A DNA stretch of 7,049 nt, taken from positions 1 through 7,049 of the forward strand of contig PMHI01000686.1 of assembly GCA_003156615.1 (NCBI GenBank), written 5' to 3'. Position 1 is the first letter of the stretch. The number at the start of each line of letters is the position of its first letter. Positions 1 through 5,699 of this stretch are shown piece after piece. The stretch is from Acidobacteriaceae bacterium (GTDB lineage Bacteria > Acidobacteriota > Terriglobia > Terriglobales > SbA1). Below the pieces are notes generated by a model that was given only the letters and a program-made list of their open reading frames with translations, did not search any database and was not told the origin of the DNA. Both the position numbers and the translations under genes were made by a program.

Positions 1-1178
1 GCTATAACGCACTTAAGATAGGCAGTTTCTGGCACGTTCAGGAGGATGGGATGGTCCCTGGCCTGCCCCCGAACCTCGACCAGACGCAGGGTTCGGTGGG
101 CATCATGGGCCGCTTCGGTGAGCATTTCGAGAAAGTCTGCTGGGTCGACATGGTAGGAGCAGGAGCAGGTGACCAGGATGCCGCCGGGGCGAAGCATCTT
201 CAAGGCGCGGAGGTTGAGCTCTTTGTAGCCGCGGAGGGCGGCATCGAGGGCGCGTTTACTTTTGGCGAAGGGGGGTGGATCGAGGATGATGGTGTCATAG
301 CGCTGGCCGGAGGAAGCGTAGTCCTTGAGCAGATCGAAGGCGTTGGCCTCGATCCATTCGATGTTTTGGCCATTGAGGGTGGCATTCCGGTCGGCGACCT
401 CGAGCGCGGGCCGAGAGCTGTCGACGCCGGCGACGTGCGGGCAGCGCGAGGCCAGGTGAAGGGCAAAGCCTCCCTGGTAGCAGAAAACGTCGAGGGCTTC
501 GCCGTGGGCGTATTGGGCAGCGGCAGCGTAGTTCTCGCGCTGGTCGAGGAACCCTCCGGTCTTCTGGCCTTCGAGCGCGTCGCAGTGGAACTGGACGCCG
601 TTCATGGTGAAGATGGTCGAGGTTCTTTCGCCCTGGACTAGGCCGGATAAGCGCGGCGGCAGTTCCTCGAGTTGGCGCACGCGCGGCTCGACGCGCTCAA
701 TGACGGAAGCCGGGTGAAGGCGCTCGGCCAATTCGCAAGTCACGAGCTCGCGCACATCTTCGGAATCCATCGCCTGGGTCAGAATCTGCAAGGAAAGAAT
801 GTCGTTGTAGCGGTCGACGATGAGGCCGGGGAGGAAGTCGGCTTCGCTGAAGATCACGCGGTAGGCATTGGTGTTCTGGATGATCGGCGCCCGATACGCG
901 ATGGCATCGGCGACGCGTTGACGAAGCAGCGCCCGAAAGTCGGCAACCAGCTCGCGCGAGATCAGGCGGAGGGCAATCTGCGAAGAGCTCGAATAGAGCG
1001 CGCTGCCGAGGATTTGCCCGCGATGATCCGCTACCGTGACCAGCGTGCCGGGCCGCACTCCGTCGGCCGAAACGATGTCGGAGCGGTAAACCCAGATATG
1101 GCCGTCCTTCAGCCGGGATGCACCACGGGGAGACACTTTGACGGTAGGGACCCCTGGATTGCCGGTGATCTTCGACAT
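1..1178 (-). CDS. rlmI: RlmI-type 23S rRNA (cytosine-5)-methyltransferase, C-terminus cut by window edge
   Basis: This is a class I SAM-dependent methyltransferase of the RlmI/RlmK family. E. coli RlmI makes m5C1962 in 23S rRNA, and I infer the same reaction here. The frame is open from ATG 1178 (minus) to the left edge, giving 392 residues. Residues about 10-75 look like the N-terminal PUA domain (GHIWVYRSDI at 26-35). GQKTGGFLDQREN (204-216) is a family signature. SAM motif I is LDVFCYQGGF (229-238), motif IV is DPPPF (300-304), and TCSCS (337-341) carries candidate catalytic cysteines. The visible end, ETAYLKCVI, matches the usual family terminus, so only a few residues should be missing (E. 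coli RlmI has 396). An in-frame TAA lies 10 bases upstream, so ATG 1178 is the first possible start. The preceding 22 bases hold no good Shine-Dalgarno. The gene follows the zinc-ribbon gene by 22 bases and is probably co-transcribed with it. The exact target base is not provable from sequence. Confidence 0.9.
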   Translation of the reverse strand, partial: MSKITGNPGVPTVKVSPRGASRLKDGHIWVYRSDIVSADGVRPGTLVTVADHRGQILGSALYSSSSQIALRLISRELVADFRALLRQRVADAIAYRAPIIQNTNAYRVIFSEADFLPGLIVDRYNDILSLQILTQAMDSEDVRELVTCELAERLHPASVIERVEPRVRQLEELPPRLSGLVQGERTSTIFTMNGVQFHCDALEGQKTGGFLDQRENYAAAAQYAHGEALDVFCYQGGFALHLASRCPHVAGVDSSRPALEVADRNATLNGQNIEWIEANAFDLLKDYASSGQRYDTIILDPPPFAKSKRALDAALRGYKELNLRALKMLRPGGILVTCSCSYHVDPADFLEMLTEAAHDAHRTLRLVEVRGQARDHPILLNVPETAYLKCVI

Positions 1179-1200
1179 GCTGCAATCTTAAATGCAGCCG

Positions 1201-2331
1201 CTAGCTGGCGGCTTGCTCGGTGGGAACGGCTGTGGGTTTCTCAGGCTTGCCGGATGTCCGCGAACTCATCTCGTAACGGGCGGCTTCGAGATCGATATGA
1301 AGGGAATCAAGAGCCGTCATGGGCATCTCGGTGCCCCAGTTTTCCATTTCACGTTCCGTCCAGCTTCCGTTCAGCCGGATGGCGCCGGTGATGTCTTCCG
1401 GGAAGGCGTGACGGAAGTCGCCTTCACGACTAAGAATGTCGCCGACGAGGCGGCCGGTATGCATGTCGAAGACGCGGCGACTGGCTTGGCCTGCGGCATT
1501 CGCCAAGCACAGGAAAACTTCGCCCGCCTCGGCAAATTCCTGACGATAGTACCAGGCCTGGGGCGCATCGATTTTGGGATGATGGCGGCGTGAGCGCTTG
1601 TGTTCGGGCTCGAGAGCCAACATTTCGTTGGCGGGATTGAAGTAGAGGATGCGCTGGCAGGAATCGCAGACCACCGTTTGCTGGCCGGTGCGCACTTCGT
1701 TGTAGGTCTGTGGCCGCAGCATGACCTGGCAAGCCATGCATTTGTGATCGCGCACCTCGGAGATGCCGCTGCCGCGAAATTTGGCCACCCGTTCGTAGTG
1801 ATGCAGGAGATCCTCATTCACGCCGGCCCGCATCTGATCACGCTTGGCGCGCCACTCCGTGAGTTGGCTTTCGTCGACGGCAGTGCGCTGGCGGGCTTCA
1901 ATTTTCTCCTTTTCGATCTCGGCGGCTTCCGCCGCCAGTTCAGCCTGGGCGGCTTTCACTTCCTGGTCGCGCGCGTCAGCATTGACCATCAAACTAAGGA
2001 TCTTGTCTTCGGTGGCGGCGATCTCCGTTTCGGCAAACTGAATCTCGTGCAACAACGCCTTGTATTGCTCGTTGGTTTTTACGTCGAGAGACTGGTCGCG
2101 GTATTTGGAAATCTTGCTGCGGGAGTCGGTAATCGCAGTTTCATACTTGCGGCGCGTCGCTTCGTCGGCTTTGACGGCGGCCTGTGCTTTGTCCAGTCCG
2201 GCCTTGGTGCCAGCCAGCTTGTGCTCGATAACAGCGACGCGTTTGGGGAGTTCGGCGATTTCATCCTGCAGGCGGCGAATTTCCTTGTCGGCTTCTTGCA
2301 GGCGCAACAGGTTTTCTATTTCTGGAAGCAT
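1201..2331 (-). CDS. Coiled-coil C4-type zinc-ribbon protein with an extra C-terminal domain
   Basis: The product has 376 residues. Residues about 5-185 form a long, charged Leu/Ala/Glu/Lys-rich helix pair typical of a coiled-coil hairpin, including TNEQYKALLHEI (86-97), a conserved stretch of this family. A zinc ribbon follows with CMAC (198-201) and CDSC (222-225). This is the architecture of the C4-type zinc-ribbon family that includes chlamydial CT398, whose members usually stop soon after the second CxxC at about 240 residues. The role is poorly defined; the coiled coil suggests a protein-binding adaptor, and the ribbon may bind nucleic acid. Here about 125 further residues follow (about 250-376): a compact-looking Trp/Tyr-rich segment (QAWYYRQEF, VFDMHTGRLVGDIL, NGSWTERE) and then a polar tail. 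I do not recognise that segment. The protein lacks a signal peptide and membrane segments and should be cytoplasmic. It is the first gene of a pair with rlmI. A TAGAAT element lies 18 bases upstream of ATG 2331. Confidence 0.85.
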   Translation of the reverse strand: MLPEIENLLRLQEADKEIRRLQDEIAELPKRVAVIEHKLAGTKAGLDKAQAAVKADEATRRKYETAITDSRSKISKYRDQSLDVKTNEQYKALLHEIQFAETEIAATEDKILSLMVNADARDQEVKAAQAELAAEAAEIEKEKIEARQRTAVDESQLTEWRAKRDQMRAGVNEDLLHHYERVAKFRGSGISEVRDHKCMACQVMLRPQTYNEVRTGQQTVVCDSCQRILYFNPANEMLALEPEHKRSRRHHPKIDAPQAWYYRQEFAEAGEVFLCLANAAGQASRRVFDMHTGRLVGDILSREGDFRHAFPEDITGAIRLNGSWTEREMENWGTEMPMTALDSLHIDLEAARYEMSSRTSGKPEKPTAVPTEQAAS

Positions 2332-2349
2332 CCCGACGGCTCAGGTTTG

Positions 2350-2355
2350 ATTCTA
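2350..2355 (-). promoter_or_regulatory. Candidate -10 element for the zinc-ribbon/rlmI pair
   Basis: On the minus strand TAGAAT lies 18 bases upstream of ATG 2331 and is followed by CAA, the same nine bases as before the fmdB-like gene. No TTGACA-like -35 is visible at 16 to 18 bases spacing, so support rests on the -10 match and position alone. Confidence 0.3.
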
Positions 2356-2418
2356 CCACGCGGAAACGGAGGTCCTGGTGACCGGCTCCGGCAGCCGCAC
2401 GGGAGGCCTTGGCGGGTG

Positions 2419-2424
2419 TAAACT
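2419..2424 (+). promoter_or_regulatory. Candidate -10 element for the S9 peptidase gene
   Basis: TAAACT, directly preceded by TG, lies in the 147-base divergent gap, 54 bases before the preferred GTG start and 21 bases before the alternative TTG. No recognisable -35 accompanies it. It is the best candidate in the gap but weak. Confidence 0.25.
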
Positions 2425-2478
2425 CTTTCATTCGCGCCGTGCGCGTTGCCTTTTACTTCTTGTCCTCGGGGTTTCATC

Positions 2479-4719
2479 GTGAAGAAACAGATCTTACTTC
2501 CCGCTTTTGCCGCTGTTCTTGCCCTGATCTCTAGCCCGCTAGCGCCGATTTGGGCACAATCGTCCTCGCCGGTGAAACCGCTTACGATTGAGGCACTTTT
2601 CGCGCCGGGCGGTCTCGCCGGGCGCGGTCCTGAAAACACCGAGTGGAGTCCCGATGGAACCAAGCTCTCATTCGTCGAGCGCGACGACGAGGGAGAACAT
2701 GGCGAACTGTGGTATGTGGATGCGGCTACGGGCGAGAAAAAGGTCCTGGTCAGCGCCGCCAAGCTGGCCTCGCTCGCGCCCGACACCAACAAAGTGAAGA
2801 ATGAACGCGAAAAGGAGCGCCGGACGCGCTATCACGTCGCAGCTTACCTGTGGGCGCCAGATTCGAAGCACCTGATTTTCGACTCCCAGGGACAGCTCTG
2901 GGTTTTTGATTTGGCGACGAGTACGGCCGTGCAGTTTACCTCAGCCCCCGACCCCAGTGGCGACCCCAAGTTTTCCCCCGATGGCAGCCATGTTTCCTAC
3001 GTGCGACAGCACAACCTTTACGTCCGGCCGGCGAGCGGCGGGGGCGAAAAGCAGCTCACCAAGGATACTGGGGAGAACCTGTTCAACGGCGACATCGATT
3101 GGGTGTATGCCGAAGAGTTGGCCGTGCGCAGCAACTATTTCTGGTCGCCCGACAGCAAACAGATCGTATTCCTGCACATGGACGAAACCAAGGTGCCAAG
3201 CTATCCCATCGCTAACTTGATCCCCACCCACCCGACGGTGGACAACGAAAAGTATCCGAAAGTGGGGGATCCCAATCCTGTGGTGAAGCTGGGCGTGGTG
3301 GACGCCGACAAGGGCAAAGTGCGCTGGATTTCCCTGACCAACGACGACCAAGCGTACATTCCGCGTTTTGGCTGGGTGCGCGATGGAGTGATCTGGGCGG
3401 AGGTGCTGAATCGCACCGAGGACAAAATGGATTTGTACTTCATCGATGCGAAGTCGGAGAAGTCGCGAATCGTTCTGACAGAAACCACCCCCGGCGCCTG
3501 GATGGACTTCGACCAAGTGGAGGTTCGTTTCATGAATTCCGCTGGCGGATTCCTCTGGCCGAGCTGGCGCGACGGGAACATGCATCTCTACTTCTACAGC
3601 TTCGACAAGCAGAACCCGATGGCAGCGGACGCAAAGCTGGAGCGGCAACTTACCCATGGTGATTACCAGGTGCTAGGAATTGAGGGCGTGGATGAAGCCG
3701 CGGGCACTGTGTTTTTCTCCGCCAACAAAGACGACCCGAGGCAGCGGCATGTATTCTCGGTCAAGCTGGATGGAACCGGCTTCGAGCAGCTGACCCATGA
3801 TGAGGGGTTTAACCTCGGCAAATTTTCCGAAGATGGCAAGCACTATGAGCTGACGTTTATGGGACCGTCGACTGCCTCCCGGATGTCATTGTGCGCCGTG
3901 GGCGGCAGCACCTGCTCCCCGGTGTGGGAGGCGCGCAACGAATTCGCGGAATACGGACTGCGGGCTCCGAACTACCTGGAGTTCAAGGCGGAGGACGGCA
4001 GCACGCTTTATGGACGTTTGTTGCTTCCTCCAGAGGCACCGGCCAGCGGCAAAATACCATTAATTGTGAATATCTACGGCGGACCGGCGGCGCAGATGGT
4101 TCTGAAAGAACCGCCGAGTGGGTTCGACGAAATTCTCGCGCGCCAGGGCTTTGCGATTTTTGCCGTCGACAATCGCGGAACTCCGGGTCGCGATCGCAAG
4201 TTCCAAACCGCGATTCGCCACGAATTCGGGGCGATCGAGTTGAAAGATCAGCTTACCGCGCTCGATCAGCTTTTCGCGCAATACCCGCAACTCGATAAAG
4301 ACCGCATGGCGATTTGGGGTTGGTCGAATGGTGGTTCGATGACTCTCTATGCCATGACGCACTCCGACCGATTTCGCGCTGGAGTCGCGGTGGCGCCCGT
4401 GACCGACCAGATTAACTACGACAGCATTTACACCGAGCGTTACATGGGCCTGCTTAAGGACGACCCGACGGGTTATGCCGAGTCTGACGTGACGAAGGCG
4501 GCCGCCAGTCTGCATGGCGCGCTGTTGCTGGCCCACGGCACCGGCGACGATAACGTGCACTTCCAGAACAGCATGCAGATGATTGACGCGCTGATCAAGG
4601 CGGGCAAGCAATTCCAGCTGATGATTTATCCCAACAAGACGCACAGCATCTCCGGAAGCGATGCGCGCGACCATCTGTTTCACATGATTGACGATCACTT
4701 TGAGCGCGAGCTGAAGTAG
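2479..4719 (+). CDS. Exported S9B family (DPP IV-like) prolyl dipeptidyl peptidase
   Basis: This is a serine exopeptidase of the prolyl oligopeptidase clan (S9). Family knowledge predicts release of Xaa-Pro or Xaa-Ala dipeptides from peptide N-termini, outside the cytoplasm. From GTG 2479 it has 746 residues, normal for DPP IV. I chose GTG because it opens a classic signal peptide (MKKQ, hydrophobic core, likely cleavage after IWA at 24-26) and has a GGGG stretch just upstream. TTG 2446 would add 11 residues. There is no lipobox. Residues about 40-480 are a beta-propeller with WSPDG/FSPDG-like repeats and the DWVYAEE segment, whose E212-E213 match the Glu pair that binds the substrate N-terminus. 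The C-terminal hydrolase has oxyanion YGGP (Y533), nucleophile GWSNGG (S616), D690 and N692 in HGTGDDNVHF, and H722 in KTHS, so the triad is complete. YDSIYTERYMG is strongly DPP IV-like. Oddities are GWSNGGS for GWSYGGY, and Gln644 where human DPP4 has Trp659 in the S1 pocket. The gene appears monocistronic and converges on the fmdB-like gene. Confidence 0.93.
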   Translation: MKKQILLPAFAAVLALISSPLAPIWAQSSSPVKPLTIEALFAPGGLAGRGPENTEWSPDGTKLSFVERDDEGEHGELWYVDAATGEKKVLVSAAKLASLAPDTNKVKNEREKERRTRYHVAAYLWAPDSKHLIFDSQGQLWVFDLATSTAVQFTSAPDPSGDPKFSPDGSHVSYVRQHNLYVRPASGGGEKQLTKDTGENLFNGDIDWVYAEELAVRSNYFWSPDSKQIVFLHMDETKVPSYPIANLIPTHPTVDNEKYPKVGDPNPVVKLGVVDADKGKVRWISLTNDDQAYIPRFGWVRDGVIWAEVLNRTEDKMDLYFIDAKSEKSRIVLTETTPGAWMDFDQVEVRFMNSAGGFLWPSWRDGNMHLYFYSFDKQNPMAADAKLERQLTHGDYQVLGIEGVDEAAGTVFFSANKDDPRQRHVFSVKLDGTGFEQLTHDEGFNLGKFSEDGKHYELTFMGPSTASRMSLCAVGGSTCSPVWEARNEFAEYGLRAPNYLEFKAEDGSTLYGRLLLPPEAPASGKIPLIVNIYGGPAAQMVLKEPPSGFDEILARQGFAIFAVDNRGTPGRDRKFQTAIRHEFGAIELKDQLTALDQLFAQYPQLDKDRMAIWGWSNGGSMTLYAMTHSDRFRAGVAVAPVTDQINYDSIYTERYMGLLKDDPTGYAESDVTKAAASLHGALLLAHGTGDDNVHFQNSMQMIDALIKAGKQFQLMIYPNKTHSISGSDARDHLFHMIDDHFERELK

Positions 4720-4726
4720 AGCGGCG

Positions 4727-5110
4727 CTACTTGCGCTTGTCGGGCTTCCGGGAGGAACTCACTCTGGTCGTGCTTTCTTTCGTAGAACTTTCTTTGCTGG
4801 AGCTCTCTTTCGAGGAGCTCTCCGTCGCCGAACTTTCTTTGGCCGAACCTTCTTTGGCCGAACCTTCCGCCTTAGACTTGTCTTCCTTCTTAGAATCTTT
4901 ACCGCCGTCAGAGGCTGCACGCTCCTGGGACTTCTTAGGATAGTCGGTGACGTACCAGCCCGATCCCTTGAACTGCACGGCGGGAGCGGAAATCATCTGC
5001 TCCACCCGGCCTCCGCACTCCGGGCACTTCTTCACCATCTTGTCGGAGAATTTTTGGATTTTCTCGAAACGGTGACCGCACTTCTCGCACTCATATTCGT
5101 AAAGTGGCAT
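4727..5110 (-). CDS. FmdB-type small zinc-ribbon protein with Lys-Glu-Ser repeat tail
   Basis: The product has 127 residues. The first about 55 are a typical FmdB/CxxC_CXXC_SSSS putative regulatory domain: it opens MPLYEYEC, has zinc ligands C8, C11, C29 and C32 (CEKC and CPEC), and continues into FKGSGWYVTDY (47-57), a conserved family segment. FmdB was named from methylotroph formamidase/amidase operons, where a regulatory role was proposed. The biochemical function of the family remains unclear, and I infer none here. From about residue 58 the chain is low-complexity Lys/Glu/Ser, including seven five-residue units at 81-115, then a basic end (RKPDKRK). The tail is probably disordered and highly charged, and makes the protein longer than many relatives (70-110 residues). 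The gene has its own promoter (TTGACG-18-TAGAAT) and no Shine-Dalgarno. Its stop lies 7 bases from that of the S9 peptidase gene, so transcripts of the two probably overlap antisense. Confidence 0.88.
   Translation of the reverse strand: MPLYEYECEKCGHRFEKIQKFSDKMVKKCPECGGRVEQMISAPAVQFKGSGWYVTDYPKKSQERAASDGGKDSKKEDKSKAEGSAKEGSAKESSATESSSKESSSKESSTKESTTRVSSSRKPDKRK
4770..4874 (-). repeat. Seven imperfect 15-bp tandem units inside the fmdB-like gene
   Basis: Plus-strand units of 15 bases resembling gaactttctttggcc begin at 4770, 4785, 4800, 4815, 4830, 4845 and 4860. The units at 4830 and 4845 differ at one position. The period is a multiple of three, so on the coding (minus) strand it gives five-residue units such as KESSS, KESST and KEGSA. 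Unit-number changes would keep the frame, so the tail length is expected to vary between strains. Confidence 0.85.
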
Positions 5111-5121
5111 GGAGTGTATTG

Positions 5122-5151
5122 ATTCTAGGGGCGAGGGTTCGATGCCGTCAA
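5122..5151 (-). promoter_or_regulatory. Sigma70-type promoter of the fmdB-like gene
   Basis: On the minus strand a -35 TTGACG (5151-5146) and a -10 TAGAAT (5127-5122) are separated by 18 bases. This is the best promoter match in the window. The -10 ends 11 bases before ATG 5110, so transcription would start about 4 to 6 bases upstream of the ATG. That leaves no room for a Shine-Dalgarno, and none is seen, so the mRNA should be leaderless or nearly so. Confidence 0.55.
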
Positions 5152-5178
5152 TTCAGGCGGCGGCATTTCAATCGAACC
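5136..5178. repeat. Interrupted inverted repeat over the -35 region of the fmdB-like promoter
   Basis: The arms GGTTCG (5136-5141) and CGAACC (5173-5178) pair, and directly inside them ATGCCG (5142-5147) pairs with CGGCAT (5161-5166). The loop is 13 bases and the 3' arm has a bulge of about 6 bases. That makes 12 pairs in two blocks. The inner left arm overlaps the -35 hexamer (5146-5151). It could be an operator, or a hairpin in read-through RNA from the MmcQ-like gene. There is no T-run, so it is not a canonical terminator. Confidence 0.45.
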
Positions 5179-5269
5179 GGGTGATCTCGGCCCATGGGAA
5201 CACTGGTGAGATAGCGCCGTGTAGACTGTAGCCGACCTGAGGCGGTCCTGCCGTGATTCGTGGGATCGA

Positions 5270-5608
5270 TCATTTCGTGTTGACGTCCGCGAAGCGCTTC
5301 GGGGCGGTGTTGCGCCATGCTGCCGCGATTGCTCTCTCCATCGTTTCCTTGCTGACGGCCTTAAGATGCACGCTGGTGGCGCCCCGGCGTCCCCACGCGC
5401 CTTTTACCGGCACAAACACGTCGGGAGAGTCCTTCGAGTAGTAGTGCTGTTGCTCGGGCGTGAGCTTGACCATCCCCCAGCCTTTGGCAGGATATCCGAG
5501 CGTGGCGAATATCTTTCCGCACACGCGAAAATCCGGATGATCCATGTGGGCGTTCTCGGCCGTCTCAGGAAGAGCAAGGGCCATGCGGCGAAAATCATTG
5601 GCGGTCAC
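5270..5608 (-). CDS. MmcQ/YjbR family protein
   Basis: The product has 112 residues, the usual size for the MmcQ/YjbR family, which has a CyaY-like fold and is often described as DNA-binding, though its role is not established. Family hallmarks are visible: DFRRMALALPE near the N-terminus (5-15), HPDFRVCGKIFATL (24-37), a middle segment with WGMVKLTPEQ (44-53), and the C-terminal GAWGRRGATSVHL (70-82) followed by an amphipathic helix ending AAAWRNTAPKR. I chose GTG 5608 over the internal ATG at residue 9 because the family alignment includes the DFRR residues before it and a GGAGAA sits 8 bases upstream. The protein has no signal peptide or membrane segment and is probably cytoplasmic. It is divergent from rsmI with a 91-base gap, and upstream of the fmdB-like gene on the same strand with a 159-base gap. 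I see no sign that the two work together. Confidence 0.87.
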   Translation of the reverse strand: MTANDFRRMALALPETAENAHMDHPDFRVCGKIFATLGYPAKGWGMVKLTPEQQHYYSKDSPDVFVPVKGAWGRRGATSVHLKAVSKETMERAIAAAWRNTAPKRFADVNTK

Positions 5609-5616
5609 GGGGTGCG

Positions 5617-5622
5617 TTCTCC
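5617..5622 (-). promoter_or_regulatory. Ribosome binding site deciding the GTG start of the MmcQ-like gene
   Basis: GGAGAA on the minus strand lies 8 bases before GTG 5608. It is one of the few Shine-Dalgarno-like sequences in the window and supports GTG over the ATG eight codons downstream. Confidence 0.5.
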
Positions 5623-5687
5623 AGGATAAGGTGTGCGTACCCTAACATAACGGCGGATGAGCCATCCAGGTTCGGCGACCGCGGTGG

Positions 5688-5693
5688 TAGACT
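5688..5693 (+). promoter_or_regulatory. Candidate -10 element directly upstream of rsmI
   Basis: TAGACT ends 6 bases before ATG 5700. A start of transcription at normal distance would fall on or beside the A of the ATG, which predicts a leaderless rsmI mRNA. No good -35 is visible. The absence of any Shine-Dalgarno upstream of this ATG is consistent but not decisive. Confidence 0.35.
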
Positions 5694-5699
5694 TCGCGC

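Noticed and set aside
51..1593. Long plus-strand open frames (51-641, 672-1391, 1192-1593)
   Set aside because: They lie antisense to the rlmI-type gene and the zinc-ribbon gene. Their translations show no family motifs, while the minus strand gives clear methyltransferase motifs throughout.
1600..2421. 273-codon plus-strand open frame with hydrophobic stretches
   Set aside because: It is the antisense shadow of the coiled-coil gene. Antisense of Lys/Glu/Ala-rich helices naturally gives Phe/Leu/Val-rich pseudo-membrane segments.
2446..2478. TTG 2446 as the start of the peptidase gene
   Set aside because: It adds 11 residues ahead of a standard signal peptide and has no Shine-Dalgarno. GTG 2479 gives MKKQ directly before the hydrophobic core. 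Not fully excluded, because the TTG sits 21 bases from the candidate -10.
4731..4943. Leu/Glu-rich 70-codon plus-strand frame with repeats
   Set aside because: It is the antisense of the Lys-Glu-Ser repeat of the fmdB-like gene; the repeat itself explains the open frame.
5131..5152. tRNA T-arm-like string (GGTTCGATGCC) and its inverted partner
   Set aside because: The TTCGATG loop can be flanked by four of five stem pairs, but no acceptor, D or anticodon arm exists nearby and the 5' side is the fmdB-like gene. It is coincidental.
5142..5231. 29-codon plus-strand ORF in the gap upstream of the fmdB-like gene
   Set aside because: It has no recognisable product and no convincing ribosome binding site, and it overlaps the minus-strand promoter. 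A frame this short is expected by chance.
5233..5246. Small hairpin GACC-tgaggc-GGTC as terminator of the MmcQ-like gene
   Set aside because: It has only four pairs and no T-run on the minus strand, too weak to call a terminator.
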